A stretch of DNA of 64,000 nucleotides from Antedon mediterranea (taxonomy: Eukaryota > Echinodermata > Crinoidea > Comatulida > Antedonidae): contig NC_092672.1 of NCBI RefSeq assembly GCF_964355755.1, forward strand, positions 29,386,501 through 29,450,500. The letters are read 5' to 3'. Both the position numbers and the translations under genes were made by a program. Of this stretch, positions 21,422 through 36,400 are shown piece by piece. Under the pieces are notes generated by a model, which saw nothing but the letters and a program-made list of their open reading frames with translations, was not told the DNA's origin and searched no databases. The first letter of the stretch is position 1; the number at the start of each line of letters is the position of its first letter.

Positions 21422-21482
21422 ATGGTCTTTGGTGGAATAAAACGGAGCACTTCTAATGAATCTAGGCTAGGCCGAGGACGAG
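21422..21482 (+). CDS. MIB2: MIB2 exon 1 (proposed)
   Basis: ATG followed by [19 protein letters not shown], donor CGAG|GTAATG. Its one left-over base completes a GAT codon with exon 2, and exon 2 is open upstream of its first ATG. If this exon is wrong, translation starts at Met 22,211. Family members are variable at this end. Confidence 0.5.
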
Positions 21483-24400
21483 GTAATGAGGTTACAAATC
21501 CACCACCACCAGACGGAAAGTGCAGACGTCAATGTTTGTTGTGTGTGAGGGTTCGACCGTTGACAGATGGGTCAATGACAGTCACTGTCTAGCCTAAGTA
21601 ACTGTCGATGTAGGCCTAGGCAACTATAATAGCTCTAAATTAATGGATGAAACTCGAAATACAAAGTTATATTAATTATTATAATATTATTTTCAAATAA
21701 AAGTTTGTGAGTGACTGACTGACCGGACCTGACCTCCCACTCTGCTGGGGCCCTCCTGACTTCCTTATTTTTCATTTTATTTAGCATGATCTAGGCTAGT
21801 CTAGCAAGACTATTTAACTAAATAATACTAGGCTAGGTTACAGGTAGGCTGAGCTGTAGTACTATTTCTAGACCTGTAGTTAGCTGTAGTTATATACAAT
21901 AGGTTGGTCTGACAGTGTGCATGGAGGACAGGCTCGCTTAATATGAATGCAATAGGATTCCATGACGATGATTACAGTATACAGACCAAACTAGGAGAAC
22001 TGTTCAATGGTATACAGATGTGGCATGGAGGGAGGTTAAACCTTGAGCTGACCCTACAGAACTAACTACTAGTAGGCTAGGCCTAGATACCAATTACAAT
22101 AAGCCATTCAAATCATTCAATCAGCAGTTCATTGTAGTTTTTTATTCAAACTAACATTTATCTTTCTTTTTTTCACAGATATACGTACAAAAGTTTCTCG
22201 ACTGCGACATATGGAAGTAGGATTACGTGTAGTCCGCGGCCCAAACTGGAAATGGGGCAACCAGGATGACGGGGAGGGCCACATTGGGACTGTCGTGGAG
22301 ATAGGGTGTGCTGGTAGCACTACGTCTCCAGATAAAACTGTTGTGGTACAGTGGGATTGTGGCACACGTACCAACTACCGGACCGGATACCAGGGTTGTT
22401 ACGATTTATTGATTTATGATAACGCACCAGTTGGTGAGTACCAATAATATATATGATAAAAATAATATTTTTATCATTTAACAAATTTGTATTTAGTATA
22501 GGCCTAGTGCTACTGTACTGTACTGTACACAGGGACAATGATTTATTTGACGAAGATGTTCCTGATCTATATTACTAGTAACATTTATTTTTAATTAGTC
22601 AGCAAACGTGTAACTGTACACTTGTTTTTCATTTCACTTAAAACATTTAATTTATTTTTTTTTATTAACATTAAATTTTATAATCATATAGTATACAAAT
22701 TATACAATTAGATACATTCCGATCAATAATACAATACAAATTAATCTAATTTATTGCATTTGAACATTTTTTTTCCTTTGAACAATTAAATCTAAAGATA
22801 AAATTCTTAAATTCTGATTTTTTAAATCATCTTGTTTCCTGTTATACCATTTTGTGTATTATTAGTGGCAGGCTCCATACATTTGAATGTTAATTAAAAT
22901 AAAGTATGACAAAAAAACAATGTACGGTACACTTCATAAGGTGTCATTGACTTTTAACACGAAACATAAAATTAATAAGCATTTAAGTGCTTAAACTTAA
23001 ACTTAATTAAAAGGATATTAATAACTTCCGTGGCTATAACAATGATAATGATAAATTACTAGTCGTCTTCATATCAATCAGTCATTAATTAGAGAGTGTC
23101 CAAAATTAGGTAAAGTGTGTCAAAATATGTATTTAACCTAATTATTTTGCACACATGTTCTCGGTACCAGTACAGTAGGATTACAACAGTTTTGAACTAA
23201 GGCTGTCTTCTTGTGTACAGAAGCACTTTAAACACAAGTGAGTGAGTGGCCGAGCGGTTAAGACAGTGGAACCGTAATCACGTAGCCATAACATCGGCAG
23301 GGGTTCGAGGCTCACTCACTCCATGGTTCTGGTGGTAGAACGAGTCTTCTCGGATAAGGACTATAAACCGTAGGTCCAGTGTACACAACTTGCTCGTGTG
23401 CACTTTAAAGAACCTAGTACATCTTTCGAGACGAGTAGGGGGTTACCCCGGTGTATTAGTACATCACAGCCACTGATCACCAACTGGGCCCTCTGGGAGA
23501 TCAGTCTTTGACTGAAGAGGTCACCCAGTATAAAGATAAAACAAACAAACAAAACAAACAAAGGTCTAGTGTACAGTACAGTACTACAGTACTTAAATAG
23601 CTTGTGTGCATCTTTCGAATAGGGGTTCCCCCGATGTACCTGGTCTAATGTAATCAGCCTCTGTTGTTGTAGACAGACGAACGGGCAGCTCTTGTTTTTT
23701 GTATGACACACAGGGACCCTAGGGGGAAGCAGAAAGTTGTTTTACAGTATGTGGCGTCCACACCTGTGCATAATTCATCCCGGTTTAGACTGTAAGACAT
23801 GGGTCATTCCTATACATTTAGATGGTATTATTAATAAATAACTAGAGAACACTATACTTTATTTGACAACAAAATGTCATGTGCCCATATATGGACATGA
23901 TTATCATGGGCACATTCATTTTTTTTGTCAAACTAGTCATGATACTGATAGTGTAGACAGAGCCTAAAATCAAATACACTATTTATTGCAAATGAATGCT
24001 TGCTTCATAATCTTCTACATTGTGAAACAAACTATAAAATAATGTGTTGTTGTGGTGGAAAATGTAATTACCTGCAGTAACTGCAGTATAATAATTTTGA
24101 CATGATCCCTTAGTAAATATATTTGTATGGATTTTTCACATTTATTTCTCATTTTCAGTGATGATACTAGAATAGCTATCAAATATTGATTATTGTAAAC
24201 AATACCCAGCATTGACAGACAGTTTATCTAGGTCATTGATAGATCCACACCCAATGTGTACAAAATCCTATAATTATCATGACTATTCATTGAATGACTA
24301 TTCTTTCTATAGTGTACCAGCACAAATTATAATAATTTGTCATCTATTTTTAGTGCCTAGCATTGAAAAAATGTCATAAAATTTTTTTGTCAATATTGCT

Positions 24401-27400
24401 AAATCAAACTGATTTTTGAGTCGAGAAACATACAGTACAGTAGTTTTGTATTGTATTTTTTGCTACACTGTTTAGAAATGTTTTAGTTCAAAAAAAGGGT
24501 GTTTTGCTATGCTACACTAGCGAAATTATTTCCTGCCTGCTTACATGGATAAACCAACAATAGCCTATTCTCTTCAAAGAGCAAGATATTTATAACACAC
24601 GGTTTATTTTTATTACTTTAGCCTGCTATGCTACATTAGCGAAATTATTCCCTGCCCAGCTTACATGGATAAACCAACAATAGCCTATTCTCTTTAAAGA
24701 GCAAGATATAAAAGTAGAAAACAATTTTAATAACCTTTTTAAAAATTGTCCCCCTGAAAAAATATATATTTTGTACATTTTTTTTTGTTGATTATTAAAT
24801 TTTAATGTCAAATATAGTTAATATATTCCCTTTGAAAAAGAATTTGATCAAATGAAAAAAAATATTTACCTAAAAAAATAAACATAATTTAATCCAAAAA
24901 ATGTTGGAAATACATTGTAAAACTTTGGGTCATTTATTTGGGTCATCATTAAGCCTATGATCGTAATCGAAGATTGCTTTCACATGGTTGAATTTACAAA
25001 ATAATTTCAGTTGTAGCGTCTAGCGGCAGAAGTGTTTGGTATTACTACCGTGTCCGCAAAGAGTTCATGTACGAGACGAACATAAGCCTTTGGTAAGCCG
25101 TCAAACGCATACATGAATTTACGTTGATGGATATAGACGGCAAAGGTATCTCTATCAATCAAATGCATTTTATTTTGGATGACATTTTTTATTGTCTACA
25201 ACCATATTGGCGGTCTCCTTCGTCAACTGTCAGAAACGAATCGCGTTTGAGAAGTTGTTTCACAAGGCATGACAGATCAGCAGCACGACATAAAAGATAA
25301 TTTAGAAAGAAATTTGACGTGAATTGTCAGTTGAGAAAGTCCATTATGGAGTGGAATGAGGAAATGCTCCGAGGGGACCAATATGTTCATGATCCGATTG
25401 CCAGGAATGGTTTTTCATTAGTCGCAAATAATTGACTTGCTTCTCCGTATGATCCTTAGGTTTAGGCATGAAGGGGTGAGGTTTATTTCTTTTTTTAGCT
25501 GAAAAACACTTTCAATACTTAACAATTTTCATAATTTCCAAAGTACTGTAGTTTAATTTATGATTGTCTCGCGAAACATTTTGTTTTCTTCAAATTTGTT
25601 TGTTGATTATACCATTTTAATGTCCCGTTTTACCTGAAAAAATGTAATTTAAAGCAAAAAATGACAATAGTTTTTGGTTAAAATTAAAGGTTTCTTTTGT
25701 CTTTTTATAAATTAAATAATAATTTTTTGGGAGTTTTTTAACATACTGTAACTTTAATAAGTGAATAACGCTAACTTTTTGTCATGTTTTGGAGGAACAT
25801 TGCATCGAAAGATTAATGAAATTACTGTAAGTACAGTACGATATTTCTATGTCATAAAATTCATTAAAAAAAAACCAAAAATCTTTTTTATAGTCATTCG
25901 AAGTATAAAATGTATCTTGAAAAACCTCCTCCCTACGAATACATTGTTTGTATATTTTTGTTGTCTTTAAAATTCAGCAAAATTAAATTATTGCATTTTA
26001 TATAAATCATGACTCACCAAAAAGACTGAGAATAAATATATCTTCTTCAAAACCACTTTACATCAATCATCATCCCCCGAGAAATTTCTATTAAAATGTA
26101 AATTAAAATTGAGTAGAATAGATTCTGTATCATCCCTGTGTCATTTTCCATTATTGAATGGCTCCAGGTTGTATAGGAAGTTGCCATGTTAAAAATGATT
26201 CTCCTTTTTACTGCCAGTAGTTTTAGTTTTCAATGTTGTATGTCAAAATTGAGATCTTTAATATGATTACAGTATACTATAAAAACTTATTTTACTGTAA
26301 CTGGTTTTATTCATTTTATGTTACACAGTAGTCTCATAATAATATTATTTTATGAATTGAATGTCCAACAAAATATCGTCATCGTTAAAATAAATAATCT
26401 TACTTTAGTAACAGTGGAGTACAATAATGACATCAAAAGAAAAAGTGTCCAATAAATTAAAAACGAAAGATTAATCAAATGTTTACATTTTTTCATATTT
26501 AAAAATAATCCTAAAAAATTGCACTGCCCTTTAGTATTGAGAGTCCCTTGAATAGGAACTGGTCATATAGTGTTAGTTATTTAAAACGTGTAATATTTCT
26601 GTTGTTTGTAACAGAATGTCTGCTGAGGTGTCCCCTGAATGTCTGCTGAGATCTCTTTTGAATAGTGATGTCCTAAAAGAAGGGATACTATACAGTAGTA
26701 CTTGCCGCAGTATATAAAATGAAATCATACAATCTTGATAAAAGAATTAAACATTTCCATTTCCAACAGAAGATGTCATCATTAACAATAACGAAGTGTT
26801 GTTGTTTTAGATCAATTTGCTCAGTATTAAATGAATATTCATGTTTTCAATCAATATCTAAATTAAATATCTCCGTTGTTATGTTTTACCCTACAAAACT
26901 AAAAGCGCTTGACGTACAGTACTCATGAATATTAATTAGCTATTGAGAACCCCCAACCACTGAATAAACACACATTATACAATTTGGTGAGGTTTTCTAT
27001 ATTTTTTTTTTAATTTTATTCAATTTGTAAATTTCATACCAAGTGTGCATTTTTTCTTCAATAATAATTAATATTATTTGTCATGATGACAATGTTGGAA
27101 TCACTGTAACTAGTAAAGCTCTGTCTACACTATCAAACTAGTTTGACCAAAAAAGTGTGATGTGCCCAAATATGGTAGTGATATGACATTATCATGTCCA
27201 TATGGGCACATCACATTTTTTTGTCACATAAAGTTTGATACTGCAGACAGAGCTTAAGTAGTAATCACCAATGTCTTGGGTAATGATGTTTACATTGAGT
27301 ACTATTTACCAGTAGCAACATTTCCAATAATTAATTAACACAATGATCTAATAATAAAATTTATAATTTATTTTTCTTCTTTTCACGCGAGGCAAACAGA

Positions 27401-30400
27401 ATTTAATTAATTAATAATGGATTTAATTAAAGTAATGATAATTTACAGTAATATGATTAAGCCTGTACACTGTTCTTAATAAATTCAATTCATTTTTATT
27501 TCCGATTTTCACTTAATTAAATTATATAAAATATTACTATCAAACAGTATATTTTAACATTAACAAAGTTGTTATTAATATATTCTGCTAATTGAAATTG
27601 AAGCTTGGCTCCTACAGTACTTAGATAATGTCAACTGTGATAGATGTATTGTAACTCACTTTCATTGAAACTACATAGTTTGTATTAAAAGTAAATGCAA
27701 ATGGGGAATAACCTGGGACTTGCAGCCTACTGGGCTGAATTGCTCACAGGTGTGAACGACACATACAACTTTCTACTTAGCAAGGGTCCCTCGTTTCAAG
27801 TGCTGCCACCAAACTGTGACTGTTCGTGTGTCCACAACGTTTGTATCAAAGTGGGAACCAAGCTTTAGGATCCAGTACACCATATTAACGCTCAATTTTT
27901 TGTTATGCCTTGTTTACACTATCAAACTTTATGGGAAAAACTCAGATCTAGAAAACTCAGATCTCAGATATATCTGAGTTTTCTAGTTCTAGAAAACTCG
28001 GATATCTGACTTCTCTAGATTCAGAAAACTCAGATATATCTGAGATCTGAGTTTTCTAGACACCCAACTTTATGTGACAAAAAAATTTGATGTGCCCATA
28101 TATGGACCTGATGATGTCATATCACTACCATATTTAGGCATCACAGCCATATTTGGTTTGGTCACACTTTTTTTGTCAAACTAGTTTTAGTTGCTTTACT
28201 GTAGGTCCTGAAGATGTACATTTAATATGAATTCTAACCTCTGTGATTACTTTTCGATTTGAAAGTAAACATCATATTTCCTTCCTTCCAGTCTACTTAA
28301 CAATTTAGTATCAAAACAAGGAAAGCATAAGAATCGTTTTAATTCCAATGTTTGTAAAGATGTTTAGATAGTATAAGAACCTTTCATGTTAAGTGATCTG
28401 CATTGATTTCTTGGACTAAATTTTATAGACTGTCTATCCTCAAATCTCAGCTGAAAATAATGTTAAATATCGTGTCCCACAAAACACTGCACCACTGCAA
28501 TGCTAAACAGTTTATACTGTAGTGTATTATGAGACCATACAAATTAACCCTAGTATTTTCCCTCTTTGATTGAATACTAGTGTACATAGCACCCTAACCA
28601 GCAGCGGTAAGAGTGCTGGATATCTTCATATTAGCACGGGTAAAATTTCTTCTAATAATATTAATAATTTCTCTTTTCTTTTTTTTCCCTTTAATTGTTC
28701 AAATTTTTTTATATTTCCATTTACGGTAAGTATTGTACATTTTTTATGAATAAACGATCCTTGTAAACATACCGTAATTCAATAAAAACCTTTACTGTAC
28801 TACTGTACATATTAAAACAGAGAGAATAATTCGTGCCGAACCAACAAGACTTTCCTGTTGCTGTTTACATACAGTACCTCTGAACACTTGACAACAACAC
28901 AATAATTTAATAGATATTTTCAATTAAAAAAAAAATTTTTGTTTGGTGAAAAAAAATATCCTGCAGATCCAAAATGTAATGGCGAAATGGATGCAAAACT
29001 AACATTTTTTCCACCTAAAATCAACAAATTTTATCTCGAAACATCAAAGGATAATGGCCTGATTTGAATATTGTTGATAAATGAATCAACTAACGCACGC
29101 AATCAGCGCCATATGCCATTCAGTATCCTGTTTCGGTCTCTCTAGTATTACCACTGTTTAACTCATCAGCTTTGTTTACATTGTCATAATTACAATGTCA
29201 ACATCAGCAAAAGTAATTATTGAATTCATGTAAATTTTGTCTATTATAACACTATCTCCGTAATTTGTTTTCACATGGTAGATGGAGACAGTGGAGTAAC
29301 TGCTATGTGCGCTCACTGGCTAAACCCAGCGACACGGAGCTTACTCTATAGGGACCCCTGAGCATGGTCTAGAGGAAAAAGCTGGCATTAAAATATGTCA
29401 AAACAGGCTGAAAACGTCCAAGGTCTCCAGTATTGGGCCGCTTATTGTTCCCCAGGCTTCTCCATGCGTAACCTATACTGTAAATAGGCTGTGTAGGAAT
29501 ACTGCATGGCTTTCCATTCCATCCATATCTTCTGTATTGTATTTCACACAATAAAGCTCAGGTACAGGCTTGAATTTTAATAATATTTGGTTAATTGTAC
29601 ATAAATCAAATATTTGTAACAGAAATCAAGACGAAAAACATCAATTTCCCTTAATATGGTCAAATACAAAATTTGGCAAAATTCTTCCATAAAAACCAGG
29701 AAGACTTTTTTTCAGTAGTTAGGTAGTTACGGTAATGTAATATGTCTGGTGACTCTCTAGACGGTGAAAAAAGATGGTGGATATACAGTGGATAATTTTT
29801 GCTATAGCATGAAAATAAAAAATCTGAAGTTGAATAAAAATATCAGAAATGTAATATTTAAGTTATATTACCTATATTTAGTCATCTGATAACATTTTTT
29901 ACCACACCGTTTATTTTTTATAGCTTTTTAAAATGCCTCTCTATTTACAAAATGTGTGTACAAAAGAATAGAGATTTTACTGTGTAATTTGAACTCTCCC
30001 CCCACTGATAAGAAAGTGCTTATTTTCAACAAGCTCGTGTAACACAAATAAAATTATGAAACATAGGGGAAACTATAGATCGATAGTAATTGGAATGTAT
30101 GATCAATAGAATTTTTTTGCCCACACCTGGCCTTTAATCTATTTCATGCCCAGTCATGACTGTGGTGATCCCATCTTCTATGGCAGATATATCTTAGTAG
30201 AAGTAGAGAAAGCTTCACTCACTTTTCAATGAAAAATCCCTAAAATTTAAGCAGCAATTGTCCCTATGACCTTTTTGTTTGTTTTCCTGGTGTCCTCTCC
30301 CACTTCCCATTCCCCTTCCCCCAACATAAAAATCTGAAATCTTGCCTAGCTTTACTTGGATAAACTTGTCATCAATTTTTATATCAGATCAATGACCCCT

Positions 30401-33400
30401 TTCTTCCCAATAATTCTATCTAACTTAACCTATTAAAGCCATCTGTGGCCATATTCACCATTTACACTTAATGCTAACGGAAATATCTCACTTAAGTGTT
30501 GGTGAATATGGCCAATGGTCTACACTGTACAGAACTCCATACACATCTTATAATACCAGATCGGATCGAGAGCTTCATTTTCTCCGTCTGTCATTAATCT
30601 TCTGTATTGTTCACATAATAATTTAATACTTTAATTTAATAGCTATTTCGTGCCCCAATGTATATCAACTGCTATATATAGCTGCTATATTTGATAGTTT
30701 TTTTGATAGTTTTTTCATTAATGGCTAATGTGTGGTTGGTATCCTGAAATAAATTTTTCGTAAATTTAAATGTTTTTTTTAGCCAGATATTTTAACAATT
30801 AATACAATACATCATGAATTTCAAAGTTGGCCAAGGACGTCAAAAGTAAACTATTAATTTAACTCTAGCCAGCAAGCAAACTTATAAATTCTCAATAAAA
30901 TAAAGAATACAATTATTAATTTGTTTTATGTATTATGTTATTCATATTTTTTGAGCCAACATGATTTTGTATGTTTAACATTAACAGTTTGATATTAATC
31001 AGAATCAGAAAAAAAATTATGTTTCTTCTTGAGTTTTACTGTGTAAATAGAACAATTCTCTGAACATAATGACATCTGGTTGGTTTTGGCTCGGCAAAGT
31101 AAGGGATTTTATATTGCTATACGAGAAACTATCTTTATACAACCTGCGTAATATTCAATAACAATACGGCAAGAATAACTTGCTTTGTACAATAAAATAC
31201 CATTGTGTTTATTGTTATGTTAAGTGCATCAATTTGAGTGCATTAAAACCAGTGTGTGTAGTATTAATAGTGCAAAACAGGATCCTGACATTAAACAAAC
31301 CATAACAATTTGACATGCTATATTATCATTTTTCTTGGTTAAATTTTTATTGTACTGTACTGTAGATATCTAATGTTCCTATACTATTTCTGTACATTAC
31401 TATCATTAAACAAGCCTACAGTATGGTATTTACCCTCTTCTGTACTATTAATATTTATTTACTGTTTTAGTGGCTATTAAAGCCATATTATTTGCTTTTA
31501 GCTTGTTTAATTATTTGTTTTAAAATGAATACCATGTAGTATACTATACACAGTAGTATACATTGTTTATACAGTATTCAATTCAATTCAATTTCTTTTT
31601 ATTTCGGAAATATCATCAATATTAATAAACGTATAAACAGAAAAAAAATAAAAAATAAAAAATCGTAAACTCTAAACTTAAGTACAGTATATATAGAATG
31701 CTTCTCCTACAATACATTTTGGAGTTATGGAGCATATTTTTGCAAACACAAGCAACAAGGATGTTACCACTAAATTAAAGATAAAAATAATATAATAATT
31801 CCCTCCTGAATCCTTGCTATGTAAACATGAATTCACAATTACTAGACAAATAAAATAATAATAATTCATATTTCCCCAGTCCCTCTCACTAAATTTATTA
31901 TCAGATAATTATAAAAGGGTATGATGATACAGCTACTGTATCCTATTAAGATACAAACATTACAGCTGACTATGTTGAATGGTCGGTCAGTAAACACTAA
32001 CTTGAGCACGCGACTGCAGCCATGTATATGGCCTTGTTTCAGTACAATATTATTTGAAAATCCTACTGTACAGTACATACCAATTTTAAAATTGCAAAAT
32101 TATTCACTGAAAATTATAACTTCTTTCAAGTTTAACAAGAATATCTGCAGGAATGTTTTGAATTAAAAATTCATTAAGGGTAGAGTTGCTTTAGTAGGGG
32201 ATTATTTTAAAGGGACTACATATTTTAAAATTTTTATTTATAATCGTTTTTTTGCCATATATAAATACAGTATCTTTATTATTTAAAACTATAGTACTGT
32301 ATAAAATAATCTATTTTTTTGGGCGACAATAATGTCTTTAAATATTAATTCATTTTATTATTCAGCCTTCTTGAAAAAGGTCAAATCCCTATTGTAGGCA
32401 AAATCCATAAAACCTCAAAGTTAATTACCATGAAGGTAAAAACACTAAAATCCTATTGTTTGAAAGTTTCGTATTATAAGCAAGCAAGCAAGTGTTGCTT
32501 TATTGAAATACGAAACTGAAAAAGGTTCAGCACAGAGCCTGTCTCTAATGCCTAGACAAACTGCTTGAAAATAATTTGTGGATGAAAGAAACCTTATTAA
32601 GAGGACATCTTTGGTACCCAATAGCAGGCTCCTCTAAGGCCCTGTTTCTGCTGCCAAGAAAATACCGTATTTAATATGGTTTTTTTTAATACTCATGTAT
32701 TTATACCGTATTTAGGCAGCATAAACTGCGCTCATAAAAAAAATACCATATTTTCCCCACAAAATTTGTGGATAAAATACGGTATTTACAAATTTATACC
32801 GTATTTTTTGTACCCTTTTCTGCTGCCAATAAAAAACACCGTATTTTGTTTGACCTGCGACATGAGGTCAACATCGTGTTTTAATTTTTTGTCGCTGTCA
32901 CTCAGCTGTTTTACACACGTGTATAGATATATTTGGTGACGTTACTGTGTGGGGAGGGAAGCTAAAATGTCCGGCCAACTAAAAGGTAATAAAAGGGACA
33001 ACCACATTTATAAAGACATTTCTAAAAAAATAAAGCAGGAGTATGGAATAGACTTGTCTCCAAAGCAAGTAAATTCAAAACTAAAGAGCCTGTGAAAGCA
33101 GTACAACATTGCAAAAGACAATCACTCGTAGAGGAACGAATTACTTGGTGTTCTTAATTCATCAGTTGGAATTATAAATCATTTGAGGAGATACAGTGCT
33201 TGTTGAATGCATTTCAAATCATGATCAAACTACTGTAAATGTCTATATTGTATGGATTAAGACTGTCTACTTAAATTTAAATTACAAATCCAATTTGGCA
33301 TTGTTTCGGAACGTCTTAGCATATTGGATTTGTATGATGTTTTTGAGAACAAATACTCAGAAGGTGTTGGCTGTAGTTTAAAAATACATTTCCCTCGTTC

Positions 33401-36400
33401 GTTTTATGGAAAAGTGTCCCAAAGTGGTGTTTTTCTACTGTATAATGTCAATCTGCTGAAACATGAGCAAAATAAAATAACTGGTTGTTATTAACTATGA
33501 AAAAAAAAAATCCATGGTGTAAAACTATAAACTTTAAAAAGAAATGTAAATCATTTCGAAATCTTTTATTTCAACCTCTTAAAGCTTAATTAATCGGTAA
33601 GAGGGTGGGGTTAGTAAGAGGGTGGGGTTAGTAAGAGGGTGGGGTTAGTAAGAGGGTGGGGTGAGTAAGAGGGTGGGGTTAGGGTTATTGTTACATTAAT
33701 ATAAATGTTTTATTTCTTGCAAATGTGTTTATAAAATGTTTGTTTATATTTTGTAGTGTAACAAATATTTTCAAGTCTGGTTGCCATTTCAAAAATTTAA
33801 TACCAAAATAAATAATTTATATGTAAATAAATTAAATTTTGACTATATTATTTGTGGATTTAATTTAGTCATAGAATCCCGATCGGGAACGGGATTTCGG
33901 CCGGGATCCCGTCGGGAATTTTCCCAATAATCCCGATTTCCTAGTGGGAATCAAGACCAATAATGGGATCCTTATAGGGATCCCAACGATTTTTATTGTG
34001 GGGATATGTGGAGAGAAGTGGGGAAATAGCTACAATGCAAAATATAATTTTTTTATTTAAAATAGTTTAGAGTTTGTATCTGTACATGGCAAGGGAATTA
34101 ATGCAAATTAGTTTGCTTTTTTATCCAATTTGAAACTGATGAGAAGAAACATTTATGGTTCAGTTATTTTTACAATAAATTATTTAATTTTTTAAATTAT
34201 ACAGTATTCAAATTACAAGGATATGCAATGACACAAAGAAACCTATACTTTGAATTATTATTTTATTAGAATTTTAACTTTTGGAATTTTGAAATAAATC
34301 ATAGTGTGGGAATTATCGAAGCTTGAGTAGCATTTGATATTTTAACTAGGGAGATCTTCGGAGATATGAGTCACGTCCCATGTGACTTTGTATATAATTA
34401 CACGTGCAAGAATCCATTTTTACCTGCCTCGAGAAGCGTACCTTGCGCGCTTGCAATATATTATATCGTTGATTTGCCGAGTTTTAACAGCTTAAGACCT
34501 AATCACGCTGTTAAGCTAGAAAAATATTTTGACTAGGAATGTAGAGCTTTGATAAATTAATGATAATTACGTGATGATGGCGATGATAATGAGCATTTAA
34601 ATCGCACACCTGAGATAAGATTGTCAATACCTTGTGTGTACTAAAAAAATAAATTATATGAAAAATTATAAGAAAATGCAGTTAAACCACATTTTCAAAG
34701 AAGCTTTCTATTTTGTAGCCAAACATTTTAGATGTCATCTTTAAAGATATTGTCCACCTATTAAAAAAAATTATTTTTTTTAATATACCGTAACCATTTT
34801 AATGTCACATAATAGTTGTTCACTTTGACCAAAAGCTGGATCGAAAAGATTATTTACCTGAAAAAAAATGTAATTTTTTAAAGCAAAAAATACTTTAATT
34901 GTCTGTCTCGGGTTAAAATTGTCTTTTTAAATTGAAATCATTTTTTTTTTTACAGAAGTGAATAGTTTATTAAAAAAACTGCTAAATGTTATTAATCTTC
35001 ATTTTTCATGTCCATGTTCAATCTTTACAGGTTGTTCAATTTTCAATAAATAATATTGATATTATTCACAATATCCATTCCAGAAATACATCCACTATGT
35101 CTTTAATTTAATATATTCTAGTATCTTTTATTTTAATCTCAACGCAGCTATTGGATTGATAACAAAACAATACAAAAACAACAATATTTGCTAAAGTATG
35201 GAAAAAAGGAAAATATTAAAATAACCATAAATATTAAATAAGTATAGTTGTTTGTATTTCCTCTGTATAATATTTTTATGATTAATTTTTAATTTTGACA
35301 CCTAGGCATTTTTGTTGTTGTTTCTGTTTTGTTGTGCTTCTATTACTGTATTGTTTGTTTTATCTGTCTATGAGAGCCCTTGATTGTTTAGCTGTTTTAA
35401 AGTGTAGACAGAGTTTAAGGAGCATCATCTTTTACACCATCCACTTTTAAAATATGCTCAATATTCTAGAATAATTCAATTTAATACACAGGATACAGAA
35501 TATTGTATCGACACAAGAACAATTAAATGGAAAAAAAAAACAAGAATTTGGTTTGAATCTTTGTAATAAAAAAGGCATCATGCGTAATCAAATCTGAGTA
35601 TTTGTTCTCAAAAACATCATACAAATCCAGTTTGCTAAGACGCTCGGCAACAATGCCAAATTGGATTTGTAATTTAAATTTAAGTAGACAGTCTTAATCC
35701 ATACAATATAGACATTTACAGTAGTTTGATCATGATTTGAAATGTATTCAACAAGCACTGTATCTCCTCAAATGATTTATAACTCCAACTGATGAATTAT
35801 ATAAAAGAACAGCATGTTGTGAATAAGATAAACCACAGTCAACAAAACCAGCAAAATTGTTTTTAAAATTACAAAATAGAAAAAAATAAATTTTCATACA
35901 TAAATTTTAATATCAATTTTTTGCTGGCAGTCAAGTTAAAGATATAATGATTTTTTTTCTAGATTTTATTTGAATATTCTTTCTTTTTATTATAATAATA
36001 CAATGTGGTGTGATGGGATAGGAACTAGAATAGATAGAAGGTATAGATCTACATTATTCCCCAATTATAAAATTAAAACAGTCACTTTTACAAATTAAAA
36101 TTATTTCAGAAGACAAAAATGACAGACAATTTGATTAATCCTTGCATTAAATTACAGTTTTTTTTCAGGTAAATATTTTTTTTCCATCCAAAAATGGCAT
36201 ATTCAACATAAACAAAATGTTACAAATGGTTTTTTTTTCAGGACAATACCTTTAACCATATTTTTTCTATTATTAAGTACATGATTCTTAAGCTCTGTCT
36301 ACAGTATCAAACTATTTTGACAAAAAAAGTGTAATGTGCCTAAATATGGCATCAGTTCAAATAATCCGTACATCAAATGTTTTTGTCACTCATGAAGTTT

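Noticed and set aside
23235-23315. tRNA gene (GGCCGAGCGGTTAAGAC ... GGGTTCGAGGC)
   Set aside because: No clean acceptor stem, and the same head occurs with a conserved 3' body in several copies, so it is a SINE promoter.
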